Assembly (NCBI GenBank): GCA_023399815.1 | Contig: JAEWOJ010000094.1 | Location: 1-18,182 of the forward strand | Origin: Pseudomonadota bacterium | GTDB lineage: Bacteria > Pseudomonadota > Gammaproteobacteria > Xanthomonadales > Xanthomonadaceae | Length of the DNA stretch: 18,182 nucleotides | Reading direction: 5' to 3' | Shown: piece after piece, positions 8,276-15,193 of the stretch | Position numbering within the stretch: the stretch's first letter is position 1 | How the letters are laid out: every line of letters begins with the position of its first letter | Program-made: the position numbers and the translations under genes | Notes under the pieces: model-generated | What the model saw: only the letters and a program-made list of their open reading frames with translations | What the model was told of the DNA's origin: nothing | The model's database searches: none

Positions 8276-8299
8276 GCGCTGGCCCAACAGGAACCACGA

Positions 8300-9454
8300 A
8301 TGGACGCCACCCCGCTTACCGATCTGTCCGCCTGGCAGCGCCTGGGCGGAGCCGATACCGCCGCCGAAATCGCCCAGCAGCCCGCGCTGTGGGACACCCT
8401 GGCCGCCGACCTGGAGCGCGGCCGAGAGCGCCTGCTGGCCTTCCTCGGCCAGCGCCTGTCCGACCCGGCGCAACGCGTGCTGTTCACCGGCGCCGGCAGC
8501 TCCGGCTTCATCGCCGAGATGGTCGCCGACCACATCAACGCGCAGTGGCCGGCGGAAGTGCGCGCAGTGCACACCACCAGCCTGCTGACCCATCCGGCGC
8601 TGTACCTGCAGCGCGACCGCCCGACCCTGCTGGTGTCCTTCGGCCGCAGCGGCTCCAGCCCGGAGAGCGTGGCCGCGGTCGAGCGCGTGCGCGCCGACGT
8701 GGACGACGCCCGCTTCCTCGACATCACCTGCAACGCCGACGGCGAGCTCGCGCGCCGCGGCGCCGGCCGCGCCGACACCTGCACCCTGCTGATGCCACCG
8801 GCCAGCTGCGACCGTGCCTTCGCCATGACCAGCAGCCTGAGCTGCATGCTGCTGGCCGCGCTGGCGGTGTTCGACCGCGCGCCCTGGGACGTGCGCAGCG
8901 AGCGCATCCGCCAGGTCGCCGCGCTGGCGCGACAGGGCCTGGAGCGGTGGGACGCGCCAGTGGCCGCGCTCGCCGCGCAGCCGTTCGACCGCGTGATCTA
9001 CCTGGCCAGCGGCCCGCTGGAAGCGCTGGCGCGCGAGGCCGCGCTGAAGGTGCTGGAACTCACCGCCGGCCGCGTGCTGGCGATGGCCAACACGCCGCTG
9101 GGCTTCCGCCATGGGCCGAAGTCCACGCTCGATCCGCGCACGCTGGTGGTGGTGCTGCGCAGCGCGCAGCCGCTGGCGCGCCGCTACGAGCAGGACCTGC
9201 TGGAAGAACTGCGCGGCGACGGCGTGGCCGGCAGGGTGCTGGCGCTCGGCCCGCATTCGGACATCGGCCCCGGCGACGACTTCACCCTGCCGGTGCCGGC
9301 GCTGGACGATGCCTGGCTGGCGCCGGCCTGGCTGCCGTTCGCGCAGCTCTACGCGCTGCGCCGCTCGGCCGCGCTGGGGCTGACGCCGGACAACCCGTTC
9401 CCCGACGGCACCGTCAACCGTGTGGTCAAGGGCGTCACCATCCACCATGGCTGA
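8300..9454 (+). CDS. agaS: AgaS: galactosamine-6-phosphate deaminase/isomerase, SIS family
   Basis: 384-residue protein with two SIS (sugar isomerase) domains, expected to turn galactosamine-6-phosphate into tagatose-6-phosphate and ammonia in the cytoplasm. Seen: phosphosugar-binding LFTGAGSSGF (61-70) and LVSFGRSGSSPES (111-123) in the first domain; LASGPLEALAREAALK (235-250), LELTAG (252-257) and GFRHGPKS (268-275) in the second. AgaS, not AgaI, was shown to be the main deaminase in E. coli and Shewanella. The ATG at 8300 has AGGAA six bases upstream and gives the usual family length; an in-frame TTG at 8168 would run through the operator region and is rejected. First gene of the rightward operon; its last eight bases overlap the start of agaK. 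Confidence 0.93.
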   Translation: MDATPLTDLSAWQRLGGADTAAEIAQQPALWDTLAADLERGRERLLAFLGQRLSDPAQRVLFTGAGSSGFIAEMVADHINAQWPAEVRAVHTTSLLTHPALYLQRDRPTLLVSFGRSGSSPESVAAVERVRADVDDARFLDITCNADGELARRGAGRADTCTLLMPPASCDRAFAMTSSLSCMLLAALAVFDRAPWDVRSERIRQVAALARQGLERWDAPVAALAAQPFDRVIYLASGPLEALAREAALKVLELTAGRVLAMANTPLGFRHGPKSTLDPRTLVVVLRSAQPLARRYEQDLLEELRGDGVAGRVLALGPHSDIGPGDDFTLPVPALDDAWLAPAWLPFAQLYALRRSAALGLTPDNPFPDGTVNRVVKGVTIHHG

Positions 9455-10385
9455 CACCTCTGCCAATGCCTGCTACGGCATCGACATCGGCGGCACCAAG
9501 ATCGAGCTGGTGGCCTGCGATGCGGCCCTGCAGGTAGCTTGGCGCAAGCGCATCGCCACTCCGCAGGGCGACTACGCCGGCTTCCTGCAGGCCGTGGAAA
9601 GCCTGGTCGCCGACGCCGATGCGGCGCTGGGCCAGCCCGCGCATGCCGTCGGCATCGCCCTGCCCGGCGTGCGCGACCGCCGCAGCGGCCGCCAGCTCAG
9701 CGCCAACGTGCCGGCGCTCACCGGCCAGTGCGTGGCGCAGGACCTGCAGGCGCGGCTGCAACGCACGCTGCGGTTCGGCAACGACCTGCAATGCTTCGCG
9801 CTGTCCGAAGCGCATGGCGGCGCGGCCGCGGGCTATCCCAGCATGTTCGGCGCGATCCTCGGCACCGGCGCCGGCGGCGGCTACTGCGTGCAGGGCCGGC
9901 TGATCGGCGGTTTCAACGGCCTGGCCGGCGAATGGGGCCACTGGAGCGTGCCGGCCAACCTGCTGCAGCGCCACGGCCTGCCGCTGCTCGACTGCGGCTG
10001 CGGCCTGCGCGGCTGCGTGGAGCGCTACGTCTCCGGCAGCGGCGTGGCGATGATCGACCGCCATCTCGGCGGCAGCGCCGCCAACGCCAGCGACGTCATC
10101 GCCCTGGCCGAGGCCGGCGACGCGCGCGCGCGGCAGGCGCTGGACATCCACCGCGACCTGCTCGCCCACAGCTTCGCCGCGCTGATCCTCGCGCTGGACC
10201 CGCACGTCATCGTGCTCGGCGGCGGCCTGTCGCAATACGCGCCACTCTACGAACGGCTGCCGGCGGCCATCGCCACCCATCTGTTCGGCGGCGTGCAGGT
10301 GCCGCCGATCGTGCCGCCCCGCTTCGGCGATGCCGGCGGCGCGCGCGGCGCCGCTCTGCTCGCCTGCCAACCCGCCTTTTCCTGA
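9447..10385 (+). CDS. agaK: AgaK: ROK-family N-acetylgalactosamine kinase
   Basis: 312-residue sugar kinase of the ROK family, predicted to phosphorylate free GalNAc at C6 with ATP after import. Seen: phosphate loop DIGGTK (13-18); catalytic GND (Asp113); ROK core GAILGTGAGGGY (135-146) and GGFNGLAGEWGH (154-165); and the structural zinc site His165 with CGCGLRGC (Cys183, 185 and 190). Kinase rather than repressor: there is no N-terminal helix-turn-helix. The start overlaps the agaS stop by eight bases, which suggests translational coupling. A ROK kinase means GalNAc enters unphosphorylated, through a permease rather than a PTS; the permease is not in this window. N-acetylglucosamine or fructose kinase activity cannot be excluded from sequence alone, but the operon strongly favours GalNAc. 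Confidence 0.88.
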   Translation: MADTSANACYGIDIGGTKIELVACDAALQVAWRKRIATPQGDYAGFLQAVESLVADADAALGQPAHAVGIALPGVRDRRSGRQLSANVPALTGQCVAQDLQARLQRTLRFGNDLQCFALSEAHGGAAAGYPSMFGAILGTGAGGGYCVQGRLIGGFNGLAGEWGHWSVPANLLQRHGLPLLDCGCGLRGCVERYVSGSGVAMIDRHLGGSAANASDVIALAEAGDARARQALDIHRDLLAHSFAALILALDPHVIVLGGGLSQYAPLYERLPAAIATHLFGGVQVPPIVPPRFGDAGGARGAALLACQPAFS

Positions 10386-10401
10386 TCCCGGGAGTTCGTC
10401 C

Positions 10402-11736
10402 ATGTCCCCGTTGCAGTCCCTGCTCGCCGCGCACCGCGCCGGCCACAACGTCGGCCTCTACAGCGTCTGCTGCAGCAACGAACAGGTGCTGCGCGCGGCG
10501 ATGCACGTGGCCCTGCGCCACGGCACCGTGCTGCTGGTCGAAGCCACCTCCAACCAGGTCGACCAGTTCGGCGGCTACACCGGCATGACCCCGCCGCAGT
10601 ACCGCGACTACGTGCGCGCGCTCGCCGACGAGGAGGGTTTCCCGCACGAGCGGCTGGTGCTCGGCGGCGACCACCTCGGCCCCAACGCCTGGCAGAAGCA
10701 GCCGGCGGCCGAGGCGATGGCGCACGCGCGCGTGCTGATCGCCGCCTACGTCGCCGCCGGTTTCCACAAGATCCACCTGGACTGCAGCATGTCCTGCGCC
10801 GACGACCCGGTGCCACTGCCCGACGCCGTCGTCGCCGCCCGCTCGGCCGAACTTGCCGTCATCGCCGAGCGCACCGCCGCCGAGCGCGGCCTGCCGCCAC
10901 CGGTCTACGTGATCGGCACCGAGGTGCCGATTCCCGGCGGCGAAGCCTCGCTGGCGGGTGGCCTGGCCGTCACCACGCCGGCCGCGGCCGCGCAGACGCT
11001 GGAGATCCACCGCCAGGCGTTCGACACGCCTCCGCTGCGCGAGGCGTGGCAGCGGGTGATCGCGATGGTGGTGCAGCCAGGCGTCGATTTCGACCACAGC
11101 AGCGTGCACGACTACGATCCCGCCGCCGCGAGCGAACTGGCCGATTTCCTCGAACGGCAGCCGCGCATCGTGTTCGAGGCGCACTCCACCGACTACCAGC
11201 GCGAGAGCGGCCTGCACGCGCTGGTACGCGACCACTTCGCCATCCTCAAGGTCGGCCCCGCCGCGACCTTCGCCTACCGCGAGGCACTGTTCGCGCTGGC
11301 GGCGATCGAGGCCGAGCTGCTGCCGCCGGAACAGCGCTCGCGCCTGCCGCAGGTGCTGGAGGACGTGATGCTCGCCCAGCCGAAATACTGGCAGGCGCAC
11401 TACCACGGCGACGAAGCGACGCTGCGCCTGCTGCGCGCCTTCGCCTTCAGCGACCGTTGCCGCTACTACTGGGGCGAGCCGGCGCTGCTGGCGGCGGTGG
11501 ACACGCTGTTCGCCAACCTGGAACGGCACGCGCCGCCGCTGGTGCTGCTCAGCCAGTACCTGCCCGAGCAGTTCCGCGCGGTGCGCGCAGGCACGCTGGC
11601 GAACACGCCGGGCGCGCTGGTGCGGCACCGCATCGGCCTGTGCCTGGACGAATACGCGCGCGCCTGCTCGGCCAACGACGCCGGCCCGCGCGGGCGGAAC
11701 GAAAGTTCCGCCCACCCGGACCTTGCGAACGGCTAA
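10402..11736 (+). CDS. agaZ: AgaZ/GatZ/KbaZ-family TIM-barrel protein (tagatose-1,6-bisphosphate aldolase accessory subunit family)
   Basis: 444-residue member of the GatZ/KbaZ family, described in E. coli as the non-catalytic subunit that stabilises the tagatose-bisphosphate aldolase GatY/KbaY, and proposed elsewhere to be a tagatose-6-phosphate kinase. Seen: EATSNQVDQFGGYTG (47-61), GGDHLGPNAW (88-97), HLDCSMSC (125-132), GTEVPIPGG (172-180), FEAHSTDYQ (258-266), LKVGPAATFAYREALF (282-297). The acidic, His and Lys residues E47, D90, H91, D127, E174, E259, H261 and K283 look like an intact barrel active site. No GatY/KbaY partner or sugar-phosphate kinase is encoded here. The start at 10402 has GGGAG upstream and lies 16 bases after agaK. 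A tagatose/fructose-phosphate 4-epimerase role is a hypothesis, given under findings. Confidence 0.88.
   Translation: MSPLQSLLAAHRAGHNVGLYSVCCSNEQVLRAAMHVALRHGTVLLVEATSNQVDQFGGYTGMTPPQYRDYVRALADEEGFPHERLVLGGDHLGPNAWQKQPAAEAMAHARVLIAAYVAAGFHKIHLDCSMSCADDPVPLPDAVVAARSAELAVIAERTAAERGLPPPVYVIGTEVPIPGGEASLAGGLAVTTPAAAAQTLEIHRQAFDTPPLREAWQRVIAMVVQPGVDFDHSSVHDYDPAAASELADFLERQPRIVFEAHSTDYQRESGLHALVRDHFAILKVGPAATFAYREALFALAAIEAELLPPEQRSRLPQVLEDVMLAQPKYWQAHYHGDEATLRLLRAFAFSDRCRYYWGEPALLAAVDTLFANLERHAPPLVLLSQYLPEQFRAVRAGTLANTPGALVRHRIGLCLDEYARACSANDAGPRGRNESSAHPDLANG
11692..11713 (+). other. Perfect hairpin with GAAA loop at the 3' end of agaZ
   Basis: GGGCGGAAC (11692-11700) and GTTCCGCCC (11705-11713) form a perfect nine-pair stem around GAAA, a stable GNRA-type loop in RNA. 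It lies inside the last codons of agaZ, beyond the conserved part of the protein, and 51 bases before the agaR start. No T-run follows. It may slow or stop part of the operon's transcripts, or mark an RNA processing site that separates agaR from agaSKZ. Confidence 0.7.
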
Positions 11737-11743
11737 GCTCGAT

Positions 11744-11748
11744 CTTTC
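11744..11748 (+). promoter_or_regulatory. Candidate single AgaR half-site before agaR
   Basis: A CTTTC pentamer in the 28-base agaZ-agaR gap, in the context GATCTTTCCC, close to AATCTTTCGA at 8174-8183. With one copy it is weak evidence; GAAAG at 11701-11705 in the agaZ tail is the only other one nearby. Autoregulation is possible but not shown. Confidence 0.3.
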
Positions 11749-11764
11749 CCGGAGACAGCACGCG

Positions 11765-12547
11765 ATGGCCATGCGCAACACCCGTTCCCGCCGGCAACAG
11801 ATCCTGCAGCAGCTGATCGAGCAGGGCTCGGTGCAGGTCGCCGAGCTGGTCGGGCGCTACGGCGTGTCGGCGGTGACCATCCGCACCGACCTGGGCCATT
11901 TCGAGGAACAGGGCCTGGCCACGCGCACCCACGGCGGCGCCACCCTGGTGCGCACGCCGCCGCAGGAGCAGGACATCCACGAAAAGGACGCGCTGAACCT
12001 GCCGCTGAAGGAATCCATCGGCGCCCGCGCCGCGCAGCTGGTGCAGCCGGGCGACAACGTCATCATCGATTCCGGCTCGACCACGATGACGCTGGCCCGC
12101 CACCTGCGCGGGCACCGCGACGTGACGGTGATGACCAACGGCCTGAACATCGCCTGGGAACTGGCCAACGCACCGGGCGTGAACGTGCTGCTCACCGGCG
12201 GCCAGCTGCGCAAGCAGTCGCTGTCGCTGCAGGGCAGCCAGGCCGAGGCCAGCCTCACCTCCTACAGCTTCGACACCCTGTTCCTGGGCGTGGACGGGCT
12301 GGACCTGCAGTTCGGCCTGACCACCCACGACGAAGCCGAGGCGCGGCTCAACCACCGCATGGTCGAACGCGCGCGGCGCATCGTGGTGCTGACCGACGCC
12401 TCCAAGTTCGGCCGGGTCAGCCTGCACCGCATCGCCCACCTGGACCAGATCCACGCCGTGATCACCGATGCCGGCATCGACGAAGCGACCCGCGAAGGAC
12501 TGCAGCGCCGCGGCATCGAAGTGCTCGTCGCCGAGCCGGCGCCGTAG
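11765..12547 (+). CDS. agaR: AgaR: DeoR-family transcriptional regulator
   Basis: 260-residue DeoR-family repressor. Seen: a winged helix-turn-helix (about 9-58) with VQVAELVGRYGVSAVTIRTD (23-42) and the DeoR signature end THGGA; a C-terminal DeoRC sugar-phosphate sensor domain (about 78-235) with DSGSTT (102-107), MTNG (123-126), LLTGGQLRK (132-140) and the DGLD loop. Predicted to repress both aga units through the CTTTC sites at 8047-8261 and to release DNA when a GalNAc-pathway phosphosugar accumulates. The ATG at 11765 has GGAGA nine bases upstream; another ATG at 11771 is less well spaced. It starts 28 bases after agaZ, last gene of the operon. The family is certain; the AgaR specificity rests on neighbours and on the operator motif. 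Confidence 0.9.
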   Translation: MAMRNTRSRRQQILQQLIEQGSVQVAELVGRYGVSAVTIRTDLGHFEEQGLATRTHGGATLVRTPPQEQDIHEKDALNLPLKESIGARAAQLVQPGDNVIIDSGSTTMTLARHLRGHRDVTVMTNGLNIAWELANAPGVNVLLTGGQLRKQSLSLQGSQAEASLTSYSFDTLFLGVDGLDLQFGLTTHDEAEARLNHRMVERARRIVVLTDASKFGRVSLHRIAHLDQIHAVITDAGIDEATREGLQRRGIEVLVAEPAP

Positions 12548-12556
12548 GCTGAGAAC

Positions 12557-12768
12557 AAAGCCCCTCTCCCTCCGGGGCGAGACCGCACGGCTTGTGCGCC
12601 ACTGACGCGCGTGCGGTGGAGCGCCCACGCCGCTGGCGTGGGCCGGGGCGCGAAGAGGGGGTTGGGGATGAGGGCCGGGGGCGAAGCCCTCCCGCACCTA
12701 CCATCAAGCAGCTTCGCCCTACCCTCATCCGCCCCTGCGGGGCACCTTCTCCCGCAGGGAGAAGGGAA
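12557..12768. repeat. Inverted repeat doublet 1 (REPIN-like), one arm interrupted
   Basis: Arm A1 (12557-12691) and arm B1 (12711-12768) are inverted copies of the same xanthomonad intergenic repeat: GCTTCGCCC, CCCTCATCC, GCCCCT, then a CTCCC/GGGAG hairpin. In A1 the tip of that hairpin carries about 75 extra bases (about 12577-12651), including a perfect nine-pair hairpin with GCT loop at 12623-12643 and a seven-base inverted pair 12582-12588 with 12611-12617. The element begins ten bases after agaR and may end its transcript. Confidence 0.75.
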
Positions 12769-12797
12769 GAGCGGCCGCGCAATAAGCCCTGGCTTTC

Positions 12798-12930
12798 AAA
12801 GCCCCTCTCCCTCCGGGAGAGGGGCTGGGGTGAGGGCCGAGGCGAAGCCCTCTCGATGCCTGGGTGCAAGAGGCTTCGCCCGTACCCTCATCCGCCCCTT
12901 CGGGGCATCTTCTCCCACTGGGAGAAGGGA
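12798..12930. repeat. Inverted repeat doublet 2 (REPIN-like)
   Basis: Arm A2 (12798-12852) and arm B2 (12872-12930) repeat doublet 1 in the same A-inverted/B-direct order, without the insertion in A. Each arm ends in its own hairpin, CTCCC/GGGAG in A and TTCTCCC/GGGAGAA in B. The intact A2 arm shows where the extra sequence in A1 was gained. Confidence 0.78.
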
Positions 12931-12955
12931 TGGATTCAATGCGACTCAGCCTTCA

Positions 12956-13020
12956 GGCGGCTTCACCGTGCAGCCTGGCAATCCCGCCAAGCTGTCTCCC
13001 CACGGAGAGATGAGAGGGGA
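12956..13020. repeat. Composite direct repeat, copy 1 (downstream side of rplS)
   Basis: GGCGGCTTC, CCGTGCAGCC, GGCAATCC, GCC and GTCTCCC blocks in order, shared with 13816-13871 in the same orientation. Together with arm B2 just before it, this forms a composite unit that is also found, in degraded form, on the other side of rplS. Confidence 0.75.
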
Positions 13021-13052
13021 GAAACGCAAACGGCCGCCCGAAGGCGGCCGTT
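13021..13052 (-). terminator. Intrinsic terminator of rplS
   Basis: A perfect ten-pair stem (13029-13038 with 13043-13052) closes a TTCG loop on the minus strand, a very stable UUCG tetraloop in RNA. It is followed by TTTGCGTTTC and lies 31 bases after the rplS stop. It fits the end of the ribosomal operon. Confidence 0.85.
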
Positions 13053-13083
13053 GCTGCGACAGGCGCGAAGCCCGTGGCGGGTA

Positions 13084-13491
13084 TTACTCGGCGGCCTTGG
13101 CGGCCTGGCGGGCGGCCTTGGCCTGCGCGGCGGCGGCCAGGTCTTCCTTGATGCGGGCAGCCTTGCCTTCCAGGCCACGCAGGTAGTACAGCTTGCCGGC
13201 GCGGACCTTGCCGCGGCGCTTGACTTCGACCGAGTCGATCAGCGCGCTGTGGGTCTGGAACACACGCTCGACGCCGTAGCCGTGCGAGATCTTGCGCACG
13301 GTGAACGAGGAGTTCAGGCCGGCGTTCTTGGTGCCGATCACGACGCCTTCGTAGGCCTGCACGCGCTCGCGGTTGCCTTCCTTGACCTTGACGTTGACCA
13401 CGACGGTGTCGCCCTGGCTGAACTTCGGCAGTTCGCGGGTGATCTGGGCGGATTCGAATTCCGCGACGATGGATTTGTTCAGCTTGCTCAT
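13084..13491 (-). CDS. rplS: 50S ribosomal protein L19
   Basis: 135-residue ribosomal protein at the 30S-50S interface. Seen: MSKLNKSIVAEFESAQ start; FSQGDTVVVNVKVKEGNRER; VQAYEGVVIG; RKISHGYGVERVFQTHS; KVRAGKLYYLRGLEGKAARI; and an Ala/Lys-rich tail. The ATG at 13491 matches the L19 N-terminus; the open frame extends to 13671 but has no homology there. The Shine-Dalgarno sequence is poor. Unusually for a trmD operon, 390 bases separate it from trmD, and it has its own predicted promoter at 13620-13649. It ends in a strong terminator. Confidence 0.97.
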   Translation of the reverse strand: MSKLNKSIVAEFESAQITRELPKFSQGDTVVVNVKVKEGNRERVQAYEGVVIGTKNAGLNSSFTVRKISHGYGVERVFQTHSALIDSVEVKRRGKVRAGKLYYLRGLEGKAARIKEDLAAAAQAKAARQAAKAAE

Positions 13492-13586
13492 GATTGCACC
13501 GATGTATTCGGGGTGGGCGTGTCGTTTCGACAACGTGGACTCATGCAGTCGCCGGATTGCGCTGCACGTTTGTTGTAGTGGGAGCC

Positions 13587-13610
13587 GCTGCTTCCCGGGC
13601 GGGTAGCAGC
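13587..13610 (-). other. Leader hairpin in the rplS 5' UTR
   Basis: GCTGCT (13587-13592) pairs with AGCAGC (13605-13610), and CCCG pairs with CGGG inside, with one T-T mismatch between the two helices and a two-base loop. It would lie at the very 5' end of an rplS transcript started from the -10 at 13620-13625, leaving about 95 bases before the ATG. It may protect the mRNA or regulate translation. Confidence 0.5.
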
Positions 13611-13619
13611 AAGCCGCAT

Positions 13620-13649
13620 ATTCTAGCCGAACTTTCCGGCCCGTTGCCA
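13620..13649 (-). promoter_or_regulatory. Predicted sigma70 promoter of rplS
   Basis: On the minus strand TAGAAT (13620-13625) matches the -10 consensus at 5 of 6 positions. TGGCAA (13644-13649) at 18-base spacing is a weak -35 (3 of 6). It explains how L19 could be made at a higher level than TrmD despite the long gap. Expected transcription start is near 13613. Confidence 0.5.
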
Positions 13650-13751
13650 GTGCTGGGGGCGCTTTTGCCATGAAGCCCCCGCCGGCGTGGGCCCAGGCGC
13701 GGAAGTTGGAGGAAGTAACGAAGTCATGATGGCCTGAGCATCATCGACTCC

Positions 13752-13871
13752 GTTCGCCCCTCATCCGCTCCTTCGGGGCACCTGCATCCGGTACATCCCT
13801 GTGCCTCACCCTGCGGGCGGCTTCGCCGTGCAGCCCGGCAATCCTGCCCGGTGTCTCCCGGAGGGAGAAGA
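13752..13871. repeat. Composite direct repeat, copy 2 (between trmD and rplS)
   Basis: A degraded arm-B copy (GTTCGCCCCTCATCCGCTCC onward, 13752-13790) is followed by GGCGGCTTC, CCGTGCAGCC, GGCAATCC, GCC and GTCTCCC blocks at 13816-13860, then TCTCCC-GGA-GGGAGA (13854-13868). This repeats the layout at 12872-13020 in the same orientation, so the two copies bracket rplS. The rest of the gap (13492-13751) holds the rplS promoter and leader, and nothing else I can recognise. Confidence 0.72.
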
Positions 13872-13881
13872 GCAAAGACAC

Positions 13882-14634
<753 letters not shown>

Positions 14635-14639
14635 CGGGA

Positions 14640-15155
14640 TCAGAACTCCGGATCCCAGTCGACCACGATCAGGTTGGCGTCGAAATCCACCGACTTGACG
14701 AAGTCGCCCATCACGAAAGGCACCATGCGCTCGCGGTCGCCGCGCACCACCAGCACGTCGTTGGCGCCGGTGTTGAACAGGTGCGAGGCGCGGCCCAGCT
14801 TCACGCCATCCACGGTCTGCACGTCCAGGCCTTCCAGATCGACCCAGTAGTACTCGTCCGGCTTCGGCGGCGGCAGCGCGCTGCGCGCGATGTAGATCTC
14901 GGTGCCGCGCATGGACTCGACCACGTTGCGGTCGTCCACGCCGGGGAAGGTCGCCACCAATGTCTTGGCGGCCTCGCGGCCGCGCACGCCGGCGATCTCC
15001 GACTCCTGCCCCGACGGGCTGCGCAGGGTCCACGGCTGGTAGTTGAAAATGGCCAACCGCGGCTCGGTCCAGGACTCGAGCTTGAGTTCGCCGCGCACAC
15101 CAAAAGCGCCGGTCACCCTGCCCAGCAGGATCCGGCGCTCGGAATCTTTCTTCAT
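14640..15155 (-). CDS. rimM: Ribosome maturation factor RimM
   Basis: 171-residue 30S assembly factor that binds S19 and helps mature the 16S rRNA head. Seen: LGRVTGAFGVRGELKLESW (11-29) in the N-terminal RimM domain, DEYYWVDLEGL (100-110) and FNTGANDVL (127-135) in the PRC-barrel domain. The ATG at 15155 gives the normal family start; no Shine-Dalgarno is visible, and a stable hairpin lies just upstream (15164-15187). Weak initiation fits the low RimM output known for the E. coli operon. It is followed directly by trmD. Confidence 0.95.
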   Translation of the reverse strand: MKKDSERRILLGRVTGAFGVRGELKLESWTEPRLAIFNYQPWTLRSPSGQESEIAGVRGREAAKTLVATFPGVDDRNVVESMRGTEIYIARSALPPPKPDEYYWVDLEGLDVQTVDGVKLGRASHLFNTGANDVLVVRGDRERMVPFVMGDFVKSVDFDANLIVVDWDPEF

Positions 15156-15163
15156 AAAGCAGT

Positions 15164-15187
15164 CGGGCCGCGCTTGCACGCGGCCCG
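15164..15187 (-). promoter_or_regulatory. rpsP-rimM intercistronic hairpin, likely translational control of rimM
   Basis: Nine base pairs (15164-15172 with 15179-15187) close a six-base loop. The hairpin fills most of the 38-base gap and ends eight bases before the rimM ATG, where the Shine-Dalgarno would be. In E. coli the same operon uses mRNA folding to keep RimM and TrmD far below S16 and L19; a similar role here is inferred. There is no T-run, so termination is less likely. Confidence 0.6.
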
Positions 15188-15193
15188 CCAGGA

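Larger units (their letters stand above)
7982..8299. promoter_or_regulatory. Divergent control region with nine CTTTC/GAAAG AgaR-type operator pentamers
   Basis: This 318-base gap between the GH31 and agaS starts is AT-rich compared with its surroundings. Pentamers read CTTTC on the plus strand at 8118, 8177, 8226 and 8237, and GAAAG at 8047, 8065, 8097, 8157 and 8257 (first base given). Six extend to CTTTCG. CTTTC in several copies and arrangements is the published core of AgaR operators in Proteobacteria (comparative-genomic work on the GalNAc pathway), and an AgaR homologue ends the adjacent operon. Most left-hand copies read CTTTC in the direction of GH31 transcription; three of the right-hand copies read it in the direction of agaS. 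That AgaR binds here is inferred. Confidence 0.85.

Noticed and set aside
8168..8299. Upstream TTG start for agaS adding 44 residues
   Set aside because: It would place coding sequence over the promoter and operators. The ATG at 8300 has a good Shine-Dalgarno and gives 384 residues, the usual AgaS length.
12557..12930. Possible CRISPR array because of repeated hairpin units
   Set aside because: Units are inverted pairs of unequal length, without regular spacers or cas genes; they fit an intergenic REP-type family.
13632..13636. CTTTC pentamer in the rplS promoter spacer
   Set aside because: Single copy in a ribosomal gene promoter with no link to GalNAc metabolism; chance occurrence.
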